NCBI RefSeq assembly: GCF_023715745.1
Contig: NZ_JAMBOV010000002.1
Location: 310,001 to 374,000 of the forward strand
DNA from: Microbacterium oleivorans
GTDB lineage: Bacteria; Actinomycetota; Actinomycetes; Actinomycetales; Microbacteriaceae
Direction: 5' to 3'
Length of the DNA: 64,000 nt
The position numbers were made by a program, and so were the translations under genes. Below the pieces are notes generated by a model. The model was given only the letters and a program-made list of their open reading frames with translations, was not told where the DNA came from and ran no database searches. Positions 1 to 7,494 of this stretch are shown piece after piece; position 1 is the stretch's first letter, and each line of letters starts with the position of its first letter.

Positions 1-1
1 T

Positions 2-238
2 CTGCATCGGATGGAGATCTGCATCAGGCCCGAGAACACGAAGAGCCTTCGGGTCGTGCAGAAGCTGGGCTTCCGCTACGAGGGGCTGCGGCGCCGCTAC
101 ATCCATATCGACGGCGACTGGCGGGACCACTACGCGTTCGCGCTCGTGCGCGAGGAGGTCCGCGAGGGGGTCCTGAACCGGTGGTTGGCCGGGCGGGCGC
201 CGCAGGACGCGGCATCCATCCCTCCCTCCGACCATTAA
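2..238 (+). CDS. GNAT acetyltransferase, C-terminal part (RimJ-like)
   Basis: Only the last 78 residues are in the window; the frame runs open to the left edge from base 2, so the methionine at base 11 is internal. The fragment carries the end of an Acetyltransf_3 fold: an EICIRPEN strand, then N-x-x-S-x-x-V-x-x-KLGF and an EG-x-x-RRY turn. In ribosomal-protein-alanine N-acetyltransferases (RimJ/RimL) this region contributes to the acetyl-CoA pocket, and such enzymes modify N-terminal amino groups in the cytoplasm. The tail after VREE is short and variable. The substrate cannot be told from this fragment; any member of the RimJ/RimL branch of GNAT would look similar. Confidence 0.8.
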   Translation: MHRMEICIRPENTKSLRVVQKLGFRYEGLRRRYIHIDGDWRDHYAFALVREEVREGVLNRWLAGRAPQDAASIPPSDH

Positions 239-310
239 CCCTCAACCAGAAGTTCAGACACGCCCAGCGGATGCCGGGTCGTGGCGCTCCGGCGACATAC
301 GGTGAGCGGC

Positions 311-1306
311 ATGGGTGAGCAGGTGATGGGTGGCGGGGTGATCGTCCTCGTCGCTGTCCTCTTGTGGCTGGTGTACCTCCTGCCGTCGTGGCACGGCCGT
401 CATCAGTATCAGGCGGCTGAGCGCAACGCCGTGCGCCTGAACCAGGCCCTCCGGGTGCTCGCCGAGACGAGCGAGACACCCGGCGAGGTCCGTCTCGAGC
501 TGAACGCCCGCACCGCCCTCGCGCAGCAGCGCCTGGCCCGTCGCGTCCAGGCCGAGCAGGAGAGCGTCGGCCTCGAAGCCGCGCGCGCCGAGCTCGCCGC
601 GGCCAAGGCGCAGGCCGCCCTCGACCGTGAGCTCGCCAAGGCCGAGCGGCGTCGCGCGATCGCCGACGCGGGAGCTGCCCGCGAGAAGGCGCGAGCGGAT
701 GCCGCGATCGCTCGGGAGCGTGCCGTCGCGGAGGCCGCCGCCGCCCGTGCCCTGCCCGCCGCCCGTCGTGCCCGCGCCCGTCGGCGGGTGCGACTGACCG
801 CCTCAATCGCGGGCGCTGCGGCTGTCGTCGTCGCCGGTGTCGGCGGCTACCTCGGCGCGATCGGCGCCGGCTGGACCGTGCTCGCCGTCGCTGTCACGAC
901 GGTCGTCGCGAGCCTCCTCGTCCTCGTCCGCATGAACACCGTCGCGCGACGAGCGGCATCCCGCGTGGTACCCGCTGCCGTCGTGCGCGAGGCGGGATCC
1001 GTGCAGGACGTCGCTCTCGAGTCGGATCGCGCGGAATGGACCCCCCGCACGCTGCCGCGTCCGCTCACGGCATCCGCCGGCTCACGCGCGGCCGCCGTGC
1101 TCGACGCATCCGAGGCGCGCGAAGCGCTGCGTCACGCGGCCGTCGAAGAGGCCCTGCGCGAGCGCGCGGCGCAGGCCGCGCCGCCGTCCATCGACACCGC
1201 CCGCCGTACCCGTGCGGCAGAGGTCGCCTACGCCGGACCCGCCGACGATGAGCGCATCGAGGCACATGTGCGGGAGCTGCTCGCACGCCGCGCATCGGGG
1301 CAGTGA
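311..1306 (+). CDS. Coiled-coil membrane protein of unknown function
   Basis: A 331-residue protein I do not recognise beyond its architecture. One hydrophobic segment at about residues 7-25 ends in LLPSW. It is followed by a long Ala/Arg/Glu-rich, charged helical stretch (about 35-160) with repeated AEAAAAR and AKAERRR patterns, which looks like a coiled coil. A second hydrophobic block (about 160-208) probably spans the membrane twice, and the tail is Ala/Arg-rich and soluble. I chose the ATG at 311 because the membrane segment follows at once; an upstream in-frame start at 281 would add ten residues, and the ATG at 326 is also possible. No clear Shine-Dalgarno separates them. It lies just upstream of tRNA-Ala with no obvious functional link. 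Confidence 0.75.
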   Translation: MGEQVMGGGVIVLVAVLLWLVYLLPSWHGRHQYQAAERNAVRLNQALRVLAETSETPGEVRLELNARTALAQQRLARRVQAEQESVGLEAARAELAAAKAQAALDRELAKAERRRAIADAGAAREKARADAAIARERAVAEAAAARALPAARRARARRRVRLTASIAGAAAVVVAGVGGYLGAIGAGWTVLAVAVTTVVASLLVLVRMNTVARRAASRVVPAAVVREAGSVQDVALESDRAEWTPRTLPRPLTASAGSRAAAVLDASEAREALRHAAVEEALRERAAQAAPPSIDTARRTRAAEVAYAGPADDERIEAHVRELLARRASGQ

Positions 1307-1360
1307 GAGCCCGCCTCGCGTTCGAGCGGCCGTGTCGGTCGTGGTAATGTTGAGGCTTCC

Positions 1361-1436
1361 GGGCCTGTGGCGCAGTTGGTAGCGCGCTTCGTTCGCAATG
1401 AAGAGGTCAGGGGTTCGAATCCCCTCAGGTCCACCA
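1361..1436 (+). tRNA. tRNA-Ala (anticodon CGC), CCA encoded
   Basis: All four arms can be drawn by eye. The acceptor stem GGGCCTG pairs with CAGGTCC (one G-U). The D arm is GCGC/GCGC around AGTTGGTA. The anticodon stem CTTCG/TGAAG carries loop TTCGCAA, so the anticodon is CGC, reading alanine codon GCG. The T arm AGGGG/CCCCT holds the canonical TTCGAAT loop. Discriminator A and the 3' CCA (1434-1436) are encoded. A TAATGT at 1345-1350 is a plausible -10 box, eleven bases ahead of the mature 5' end. Confidence 0.97.
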
Positions 1437-1441
1437 CGAAA

Positions 1442-1466
1442 GGCCCCCGTTCGCGGGGGTCTTTTC
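1442..1466 (+). terminator. Rho-independent terminator after tRNA-Ala
   Basis: A hairpin with stem CCCCCG/CGGGGG (extended by flanking G-C and G-T pairs) and loop TTCG is followed at once by TCTTTTCTTCT. Stem plus T-run directly behind the tRNA is the classic intrinsic form. It may also help separate the tRNA from the convergent lipoprotein gene that ends at 1472. Confidence 0.85.
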
Positions 1467-1471
1467 TTCTG

Positions 1472-1933
1472 TCAGAGCCCACCCTTCTCGTTGACGACGG
1501 TGTCGACGAGGTCGGGGGTGAAGGCGTCCACAACCGATTCGCCGTAGCCGACTTCCTGGTCGTCACCGCGCACCGTGCAGTCGCCGTACAGCGGACCGTT
1601 CTCGTTCTCGCCCTCCATCACGACCCACCACGCACCGCCCCGGGTGAGGAACGCGTACGTCTCGCCGGTCAGGGTGGAGTCGACGTCTGCGCGGTCGTGC
1701 GCGGCCACGCATTCGGTGATGGCATCGGCGCTGCTCATCGTCGGTGCGGCGTATGCGTCGTCGGCGACGGCGCCCGCGTCGGGCGCCGGGCTCGCTGCGG
1801 GTGTCGGCGACGCGGTGACCGTTTCGGTGACAGTGACCGTCGTGGTGGGCGCGGGTCGCGCTTGCGGCGTGCAGCCGGCGAGCACGAGCGAGGCTGCGCA
1901 GGCAGCAGACAGGGCGATGGCGGTGTTCTTCAT
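1472..1933 (-). CDS. Secreted lipoprotein, hypothetical
   Basis: A 153-residue predicted lipoprotein. The signal peptide has a positive start (MKNT), a hydrophobic core and lipobox L-A-G-C with the lipidated cysteine at residue 21. A Thr/Val/Pro-rich linker with repeated TVTVT follows. The mature domain (about 65-153) contains two more cysteines spaced about 45 residues apart and the pattern LTGETYAFLTRGGAWWVVMEG, which suggests a small beta-rich fold. The start is supported by GGGGGAGAA six bases upstream. I do not recognise the family; small lipoproteins of this sort are common in Microbacteriaceae and have no assigned role. Confidence 0.85.
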   Translation of the reverse strand: MKNTAIALSAACAASLVLAGCTPQARPAPTTTVTVTETVTASPTPAASPAPDAGAVADDAYAAPTMSSADAITECVAAHDRADVDSTLTGETYAFLTRGGAWWVVMEGENENGPLYGDCTVRGDDQEVGYGESVVDAFTPDLVDTVVNEKGGL

Positions 1934-2004
1934 TTCTCCCCCTCGAGCGACGGACGTGATGCGTCGTCGATGCCACTATCGCCGACGCATCCGCCCTGCG
2001 GTGG

Positions 2005-2601
2005 TCACGACGCGCGGGCTGCCAGCGCGGGAAGAATGATGTCGTCGACGAGCTCGGTGATCTGCGCTGCGGTCAGAGCGCGGCGCCGCAGCACGACGCT
2101 GCCGAAGGCCGCGGTCGGGATGACCGAGGCGATCAGGCGGACCTTCGTCTCCCTGGGCACCCTGCCCCGATCGCGCCAGCGCTCCACCACGGCGATGAGC
2201 GTCTCGGTCGGGGGAGCGCCGATCTTCTCGTAGGCAGCGTCGTACAGCTCCCGGTCGCGGCCCATCTCGCTCAGGACGCTCGCGAGCACCGATCCGGCCC
2301 GGTCACCCGAGTCGCTGTAGTGCATCGCCGAGGCGAGGAGATCCTCCCGGAGGTCGCCGGTGTCGGGGAGCGAGGGTGAGACCTGCGTGGCCAGCACCGC
2401 AGCGACGACCAGTTCGGCCTTCGTGGCCCACCGCCGGTAGATGGCCGACTTGCCGCAGTGCGCACGCGCTGCGACTGCGGCGATCGTCGTGCCGGCGTAG
2501 CCCTCCTCGATCAGGAGGTCTTGCGTGGCCGTGAGGATGCTGCGGTCGACGTCCGGGTCGCGTGGGCGTCCCGCGGCGACGGCAGCGGAGGGAGTCGGCA
2601 T
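2005..2601 (-). CDS. TetR family transcriptional regulator
   Basis: A 198-residue TetR repressor. The N-terminal helix-turn-helix is at about residues 17-63 and shows the usual pattern TIAAVAARAHCGKSAIYRRWATKAELV. The C-terminal ligand-binding half resembles TetR_C_16-type domains. I start at the ATG at 2601; the open frame continues far upstream but only as a shadow of the gene on the other strand. The gene is divergent from the DUF6069 membrane protein at 2693, and the 91-bp gap holds two overlapping inverted repeats (2632-2665). It therefore probably represses itself and its neighbour, with an unknown small ligand. Confidence 0.92.
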   Translation of the reverse strand: MPTPSAAVAAGRPRDPDVDRSILTATQDLLIEEGYAGTTIAAVAARAHCGKSAIYRRWATKAELVVAAVLATQVSPSLPDTGDLREDLLASAMHYSDSGDRAGSVLASVLSEMGRDRELYDAAYEKIGAPPTETLIAVVERWRDRGRVPRETKVRLIASVIPTAAFGSVVLRRRALTAAQITELVDDIILPALAARAS

Positions 2602-2631
2602 CCGGTCATTGTATCCACCGGTTCCCAGCGG

Positions 2632-2665
2632 TACCGTATCCTTATCGGTACTGATCGGAACCGAT
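2632..2665. promoter_or_regulatory. Two overlapping inverted repeats, probable TetR operator
   Basis: TACCG (2632-2636) is mirrored by CGGTA (2646-2650), and ATCGGT (2644-2649) by ACCGAT (2660-2665), so the arms overlap in CGGTA. They sit between the divergent TetR (start 2601) and DUF6069 (start 2693) genes, the expected place for an autoregulatory operator. Binding is inferred, not shown. Confidence 0.6.
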
Positions 2666-2692
2666 ATCCACCGCCTCGCGATCGGAGACGTC

Positions 2693-3127
2693 ATGGCCAC
2701 TCTTTCCGCGCCGAAGCCCAACACGCGGTTGCGCCCGCGCACCGCCCTGCTGCTCGCGGCGGCGATGATCGTCGCCGTTCTGCTCAATGCGGGTGCGGCA
2801 GCCGTCGCGATCTCGCTGGGGGCGCCCGCCGACTTCGGCCCCCTCTCGGTTCCGGCGCAAGCGCTGTTCAGCGTCATCGGCATCACCGTGGGATGGATCG
2901 GCTGGCGACTCGTCCGCGCGCGGGCGAAGAACCCGCGGCGCGTCCTCGCCGTGCTCGTCCCCGCGGTCCTCGTCGCGTCCTTCGTGCCGGACGTGTTGCT
3001 GCTCGCCTTCCCGGTGATCCCCGGGTCGAACCCGCCGGCCATCCTGGGGCTCATGGTCATGCACGTGATCGTCGCCGCCTGCGCGGTGGCTGCGTACGTC
3101 GCGGCCGACCGGACCGCCGCCCCGTAG
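2693..3127 (+). CDS. DUF6069 family integral membrane protein
   Basis: A 144-residue protein with four hydrophobic segments at about residues 17-40, 50-68, 82-100 and 112-136, separated by short charged loops (RLVRARAKNPRR between the second and third). Length, four-helix layout and a PDFGP-like motif after helix 1 (ADFGPLSVPAQ) fit the DUF6069 family, which has no known function. The ATG at 2693 has GGAG six bases upstream and lies beside a TetR-type operator. Expression is therefore likely inducible, and co-occurrence with TetR suggests a role in membrane stress or efflux-like protection, but that is inference. Confidence 0.8.
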   Translation: MATLSAPKPNTRLRPRTALLLAAAMIVAVLLNAGAAAVAISLGAPADFGPLSVPAQALFSVIGITVGWIGWRLVRARAKNPRRVLAVLVPAVLVASFVPDVLLLAFPVIPGSNPPAILGLMVMHVIVAACAVAAYVAADRTAAP

Positions 3128-3129
3128 CC

Positions 3130-3489
3130 TCAGGGAGCGTCGAGGAACGCGCTCACCCGTCGATGCGTGTCGGCGAGTCTCACCATCTGCGCCTCGAGAT
3201 CGTCTCGCACCTCGGCGAGTTGTCGGCGGACCGCATCATGGGTCTCGGCCGGGACGTCCCCGATGCAGGTGAGGACCGACGCGACGACGTCGCGCGGGAA
3301 GCCCATGTCGAAGAGCAGATGGATGGCGCTCGCCCGCACGACGGCCGCGGGGTCGTACTCGCGGTAGCCGTTGTCGGCGCGGTGGGAGGTGAGCAGTCCG
3401 TGCTGCTCGTAGTACCGCAGTGAACGAGGGCTCACGCCGCTCCGGCGACTGAGTTCGCCGATACGGATCGTCTCGCTTGACCTTGACAC
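3130..3489 (-). CDS. MerR family transcriptional regulator
   Basis: A 119-residue MerR protein. The winged helix is at residues 5-73 (IRIGELSRRSGVSPRSLRYYEQHGLL, then NGYREYD), with a dimerisation helix after it. There is no cysteine-rich metal loop at the C terminus, so a metal sensor is unlikely; the effector is unknown. The GTG at 3489 starts right before the HTH, and it lies inside the palindrome TTGACAC-G-GTGTCAA (3484-3498), so the transcript is probably leaderless with TAAACT (minus strand, 3503-3498) as a -10 box. An ATG 24 bases upstream (3513) would add eight residues. It is divergent from the esterase gene at 3515. Confidence 0.85.
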   Translation of the reverse strand: MSRSSETIRIGELSRRSGVSPRSLRYYEQHGLLTSHRADNGYREYDPAAVVRASAIHLLFDMGFPRDVVASVLTCIGDVPAETHDAVRRQLAEVRDDLEAQMVRLADTHRRVSAFLDAP

Positions 3490-3498
3490 GGTGTCAAA
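3484..3498. promoter_or_regulatory. MerR-type operator palindrome
   Basis: TTGACAC-G-GTGTCAA is a perfect inverted repeat with a single central base, between the MerR gene and the divergent hydrolase. MerR regulators bind dyads lying between the -35 and -10 of the target promoter, and the left arm doubles as a consensus -35 (TTGACA) for the plus strand. It overlaps the proposed GTG of the regulator. Confidence 0.7.
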
Positions 3499-3514
3499 GT
3501 TTAGCGTGAGACGC

Positions 3515-4408
3515 ATGACGCAGAGAGATCGATCCGTGACCGCGCACCGCGACACTCTCGCCGTGGGGGATCGCGAGCGCACCTTCACCGTCGTCGGGGA
3601 GCCGCGCGCGGCATCCGGGCGAGCCCTCGTCCTCGTCTTCCACGGGTCGCGGCAGACGGGGGAGACGCACCGCCGGATGACGGGTGGCGCCCTCGACCGG
3701 CTCGCCGCCGACGGCCGAGCGGTCGTCGCGTACCTCGATGGCCATCGCGGCAACTGGAACGACGCCCGACGCGGCAGCCGGTTCCCGGCACGGCAGCAGG
3801 ACGTCGACGACGTCGGTTTCGCCCACGCGGTCGTCCAACGCCTGCACCGCACGCACGCCATCGATCCGGCGCGCGTCGTGCTCACGGGGTTCTCGAACGG
3901 GGGCCAGCTGGTCCTCCGCCTGCTGCACGACGTCCCCGAGCTCGCAGCCGGCGCCGTCGTCGTCGCGACGACGATGCCCGTGCGTGAAGACTTCCTGGCC
4001 GGGTTCTCCGAGACTGCGGCCGTCTCGGCGCCTGTCACGATCGTCGCCGGGACGGCGGACCCGATCGCCCCCTACCGCGGCGGGCGGATGGCGTGGTGGG
4101 CGCGAACGCTGTTCCGCGTCGACGGTCATTCGCTGTCCGCTCCCGCCACGGCCCAGTACTTCGCGGCCCGCGCGGGTGTCACGACCGAGCCGCGAGTGGT
4201 CCCCATCCCGCCCGCACGCGCGGGTCAGCGCACGCGCACCACGCGGACCGACTACGGCGACGGCGACGCGCCCATGGTGTCGCTCGTCACCGTCGAGGGT
4301 GGCGGTCACACGGTTCCGGCGGCGAAGCCCGGTCCGGCGATCGTCGGAGCGACCGGACAGGACCTCACCATCGACACGCTCGTCGAGGAGATGCTCGACC
4401 GGATCTAG
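3515..4408 (+). CDS. PHB-depolymerase / LpqC-like alpha/beta hydrolase
   Basis: A 297-residue serine hydrolase of the polyhydroxybutyrate depolymerase/feruloyl esterase (LpqC) group. The oxyanion segment VLVFHGSRQTG is near residue 40. The nucleophile elbow GFSNGG is near 135, the acid in AGTADPIAPY near 185, and the histidine in GGGHTVP near 265. No signal peptide is seen from this start, unlike secreted depolymerases, so it probably acts inside the cell on a short ester. An upstream in-frame GTG/ATG region (3491) overlaps the operator and is less likely. It is divergent from MerR, which probably controls it, and its stop codon overlaps that of glpD by four bases tail to tail. Confidence 0.85.
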   Translation: MTQRDRSVTAHRDTLAVGDRERTFTVVGEPRAASGRALVLVFHGSRQTGETHRRMTGGALDRLAADGRAVVAYLDGHRGNWNDARRGSRFPARQQDVDDVGFAHAVVQRLHRTHAIDPARVVLTGFSNGGQLVLRLLHDVPELAAGAVVVATTMPVREDFLAGFSETAAVSAPVTIVAGTADPIAPYRGGRMAWWARTLFRVDGHSLSAPATAQYFAARAGVTTEPRVVPIPPARAGQRTRTTRTDYGDGDAPMVSLVTVEGGGHTVPAAKPGPAIVGATGQDLTIDTLVEEMLDRI

Positions 4409-5967
4409 TCCGGCAGGCGCACCGCCGCGCGCGCGGCGTCGAGCTCGGCGCCGCGACGGTCCGGGGTCCAGTCGAGCTCGGCGCCGGCGATGTCCGCGGC
4501 CGCCGACAGGACGTCCTCACCCGGATCGCCGCGCCGCCCGATGCCGGTGCGGTTCAGCAGGATGTCGGTGAGGTGCTGCACCGCTTCGTGCCGGGCCGCG
4601 AACGCGACGCCGGCGAGCAGCTCCCCGTCGTCGGTCGCCGGCCGTGACAGCACGCGTGATTCGGCGGCGATGGTGCGGAAGGCGCCGGCATCCGACCCGT
4701 ACAGCCGGTCGATGAGATCCGAGGTGCCGGTGTCGGCGAGGTCCGCGCCATCGAGGGGGACGTCCGCGGTGCGGCTGCGTGCCGCTGTCCGTCCGATCGC
4801 CCGGGCGAGCGCCGGCACCGTCTTCTCGGCGAACGCCCGCGCCGTCGTGTACTTGCCGCCCGTCGCCGTCACGATGCCGGGTACGCCGTCCTTCGCGTGG
4901 TCGACCAGCTCCGAGGCGCGGGACGCGTGATAGGTGTCGGTGCCGCTCGTCTCGGTCAGCGGCCGCAGTCCGCCGTAGGCGGCGACGACGTCGGAGAACG
5001 CCAGCTCGACGGGCAGGCGGCCCGCCGCGTTGATCTCGTCGAGGAAGCGCTCGATCGACTCCCGCGTCAACCGCCACTGCGAGACCTCGCCCTGATACGG
5101 CGTCTCGGTCGGGCCGATGAGCGTCCGTCCGCGCCACGGCGCGAAACTGAAGTGGCTGCCGGAGGAGACGGTCAGCACCATCGTCTCGGTGATCGGCCTC
5201 GTGAGGAGGTAGATGCCCTCCGAGCGCACCGCGGGGCGCGGGCCCGCGGCATCCCGCAGCAGTCCCTCCGCCGCCAGCACGTCGTGAGCCCAGGGGCCGC
5301 TCGCGTTCACCGTGATCCGCGCCCTGATCTCGTGCTGCGTCCCCGTCACGAGGTCCGTGACCCGCGCGCCGCGGACACGACCGGATGCCGCGACCAGCCC
5401 GTCGGCCCGGGCGTAGTTCGCGACCTGCGCGCCGTGCGCCACGGCGGACCGGACGAAGGCGAACGTCAGCCGTTCGGGGGAGAGCATCATCGCGTCGTGG
5501 AACAGGATGCCGTGTTCGAGGTGTCCGAGCCCGCGTCGGCGCAGCTCGTCGCGGCTGAGGCTGCGATGACGGGGGATGCGATGACTCTCCGGCACCCGAT
5601 TGCGGTCGAACGACAGCAGGTCGTACGCCGTCAGGCCGAGGTGCTCGATCGGTCCCGGATCGGGGAGCACCATCGCGATGGGCGAGACGAGTCCCGGGGC
5701 GATGCGAGAGAGGATGCGCCGCTCGGCGAGGGACTCGCGGACAAGGCCCACCTCGAGGTTCTTCAGGTACCGCAGCCCGCCGTGGATGAGCTTTCCCGTG
5801 GCGGCGGAGGTCGCCGCACCGAAGTCCTCCTGCTCGACGAGTGCGACCGACATGCCGCGGCTCGCCGCCTCGTAGGCCATCGCCGCCCCCGTGATCCCAC
5901 CTCCGACGATCAGGACGTCGACGGTCTCGCCGCCGCTCGGGAGGCTGCGCCGGACGGTGGTGGTCAT
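4405..5967 (-). CDS. glpD: FAD-dependent glycerol-3-phosphate dehydrogenase
   Basis: A 520-residue flavoenzyme of the GlpA/GlpD family, which oxidises sn-glycerol 3-phosphate to dihydroxyacetone phosphate and passes electrons to the quinone pool at the inner membrane face. The FAD motif GGGITG is at residues 22-27. The GlpD signature (SAATGKLIHGGLRYL) and the segment YGGLRPL are present, and a C-terminal DAO_C-type helical domain fills about residues 385-510. It starts with ATGA overlapping the stop of the upstream kinase gene, so it is the last gene of an aldolase-kinase-dehydrogenase operon rather than the usual glpFK context. That context leaves open whether the true substrate is glycerol 3-phosphate or another polyol phosphate. 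Confidence 0.85.
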   Translation of the reverse strand: MTTTVRRSLPSGGETVDVLIVGGGITGAAMAYEAASRGMSVALVEQEDFGAATSAATGKLIHGGLRYLKNLEVGLVRESLAERRILSRIAPGLVSPIAMVLPDPGPIEHLGLTAYDLLSFDRNRVPESHRIPRHRSLSRDELRRRGLGHLEHGILFHDAMMLSPERLTFAFVRSAVAHGAQVANYARADGLVAASGRVRGARVTDLVTGTQHEIRARITVNASGPWAHDVLAAEGLLRDAAGPRPAVRSEGIYLLTRPITETMVLTVSSGSHFSFAPWRGRTLIGPTETPYQGEVSQWRLTRESIERFLDEINAAGRLPVELAFSDVVAAYGGLRPLTETSGTDTYHASRASELVDHAKDGVPGIVTATGGKYTTARAFAEKTVPALARAIGRTAARSRTADVPLDGADLADTGTSDLIDRLYGSDAGAFRTIAAESRVLSRPATDDGELLAGVAFAARHEAVQHLTDILLNRTGIGRRGDPGEDVLSAAADIAGAELDWTPDRRGAELDAARAAVRLPD

Positions 5968-6776
5968 CGCGTGATCACCGAGCGGATGCCGCCGAGCAGC
6001 CGCTCCCGCTCGCTGGGGATGTCGAGCATCCCGAGCCGCAGGACCCGCGCAGCGGTCGCCCATCGGTCGAGTCGCGCGGTGCTCACACCCGTCACGGACA
6101 GGTACTCCGACAGGTACATCCGCCCCATCGCGCCGCGCGCCGCCCCGTAGACGAGCAGTTGAGCGCGCGTGGCGCCCGGGAAGAGTTCGGCCTCGGTGAA
6201 CAGGAGCCGCGTCATGGCGACGTCGGCCGCCGGGTCGCCGCACGCCGTGGACTGCCAGTCGATCGTCGCGATGCCGCCGCCGTGGCGGAAGACGTTCATC
6301 GGGTGGAAGTCCAGGTGCAGCGGACTGTCCCCACCTGGGAGGGAGGCGAGGTGATCGAGCAGCGCGCTGCGCTCGCGCGCGGACAAAGCCCCGAACGGGG
6401 CGGTGCCCACGAGTTCCGCCGCGACGTCGCGGACGTCGGGGAAGCGGTCGGTCGTGACGCGGTGGATGCGGACGTGCTCTCGGGCGAGCGATCGGGCGAC
6501 CCGTCGCATCCGCAGCGGATTCTTCTCGGCGACGGTGGTGAGCGCGACGCCGTCGATGCGGTCGAACGCGACCGCGCGGCGACCGTCGGCATCCGCTCTG
6601 CCGTGGCATCGGATGGGGGTGAGCCCGAGTTCGAATGCGGCGGTGGCGTCCTCGACCTCGCGGTCGATCGCGTCGTCCGGCCACTCGTCGTGGTACACCT
6701 TCAGAATCCGGTCGGGGGTGTAGGAGTGCACGTCGGCCGAGCGCCCGTGCGCGACGAGTCCGCCCACGCCGCTCAC
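5964..6776 (-). CDS. Aminoglycoside-phosphotransferase-fold small-molecule kinase
   Basis: A 270-residue protein of the APH/choline kinase-like fold. Near the N terminus is the ATP-lysine strand ILKVY (Lys 26). The catalytic loop H-L-D-F-H-P-M-N-V and the metal motif IDWQ are at about residues 178-200, all intact. Members phosphorylate hydroxyl groups of many small molecules (antibiotics, homoserine, methylthioribose, sugars). GTG at 6776 overlaps the aldolase stop (GTGA), and its own stop overlaps glpD (ATGA), so the three proteins are translationally coupled. This argues for a metabolic kinase supplying a phosphorylated polyol or ketose rather than antibiotic resistance (inference). Confidence 0.85.
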   Translation of the reverse strand: MSGVGGLVAHGRSADVHSYTPDRILKVYHDEWPDDAIDREVEDATAAFELGLTPIRCHGRADADGRRAVAFDRIDGVALTTVAEKNPLRMRRVARSLAREHVRIHRVTTDRFPDVRDVAAELVGTAPFGALSARERSALLDHLASLPGGDSPLHLDFHPMNVFRHGGGIATIDWQSTACGDPAADVAMTRLLFTEAELFPGATRAQLLVYGAARGAMGRMYLSEYLSVTGVSTARLDRWATAARVLRLGMLDIPSERERLLGGIRSVITR

Positions 6777-7447
6777 GCCGACACCGGCTTCGTCGCGCCG
6801 TAGCCGAGCCGGGTCGCGTGTGCGATCACGGCCCGCTGCTGCGCCTCGTCCAGCGGACGCGGAACACCCGCGGCTGCGGCGCGCAGATACAGGTCGGCGA
6901 GCCACTCGACCAGCAGGGCGTTCCCAATCGCGCCGGTGAGATCGGGTCCCAGGGCGACGGCGCCGTGGTTCGCCATGAGTGCGGCGAGCCGGCCGTCGAG
7001 GGCTGCGCCGACGGCCGCGGCGAGCTCGGGCGTCCCGAAGGCGTGGAACGGGGCGACGCGCAGCGCGCCGCCGAGCGTGAGCTGCTGGTAGTGGATCACC
7101 GGCAGCTCGTCGAGCACGAGGGACAGCGCGGTCGCGTTCGGCGCGTGGGTGTGGACGACGGCGGACACGCGCTCGGGGGACGCGGAACGCAGGACGCCGA
7201 GATGGAGAGCGAGCTCGGACGTAGGTGTGAGGGATCCCTCGATCACCGCGCCGTCGAGATCCACGACCGTGACGTCGTCGACGGTCGCGTCCGCCAGCAC
7301 CGCACCGGTGGCCGTGACGGCGACGACGTCGCCGCGCCGGGCACTGACGTTGCCGGCGGTTCCGATGAGCAGACCGTGCTCGGCGAGGGTGCGGGATGCC
7401 GCGGCCACGGACGCACGGAGATCGTGATGGTGCGACGTCGTCGTCAT
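6773..7447 (-). CDS. Class II aldolase/adducin family protein
   Basis: A 224-residue zinc aldolase of the fuculose-1-phosphate / ribulose-5-phosphate epimerase (AraD/FucA) superfamily. Residues visible are the phosphate-binding GTAGNVSAR turn (about 30), the TPTSELALH segment with the catalytic acid (about 76), the zinc pair HTH (about 99-101) and the third zinc histidine in MANHGAV (about 162). The ATG at 7447 places the usual short N-terminal helix first. As the first gene of an operon with a kinase and a GlpD-type dehydrogenase, it most likely splits a phosphorylated sugar or tetrulose to a C3 phosphate and an aldehyde. The exact substrate is not evident. Confidence 0.88.
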   Translation of the reverse strand: MTTTSHHHDLRASVAAASRTLAEHGLLIGTAGNVSARRGDVVAVTATGAVLADATVDDVTVVDLDGAVIEGSLTPTSELALHLGVLRSASPERVSAVVHTHAPNATALSLVLDELPVIHYQQLTLGGALRVAPFHAFGTPELAAAVGAALDGRLAALMANHGAVALGPDLTGAIGNALLVEWLADLYLRAAAAGVPRPLDEAQQRAVIAHATRLGYGATKPVSA

Positions 7448-7471
7448 GCTGCTAACGTTGCCGCCATCCCT

Positions 7472-7491
7472 AATCAAAGTCAAGTTTGATT
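7472..7491. promoter_or_regulatory. TetR operator between aldolase operon and TetR gene
   Basis: AATCAAA (7472-7478) and TTTGATT (7485-7491) form an inverted repeat with a six-base spacer. It lies between the divergent starts at 7447 and 7495 and nearly abuts the TetR start codon, so binding would block both promoters. Confidence 0.7.
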
Positions 7492-7494
7492 CGC

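Noticed and set aside
4405..6684. A single 759-residue reading frame covering kinase region and GlpD
   Set aside because: The extra N-terminal part is the out-of-frame shadow of the kinase gene (Arg/Pro-rich, no motif). GlpD starts at the ATG 5967, overlapping the kinase stop.
5964..6776. Aminoglycoside resistance gene
   Set aside because: Translational coupling with aldolase and GlpD genes argues for a metabolic kinase; no resistance-type sequence hallmarks or mobile context.
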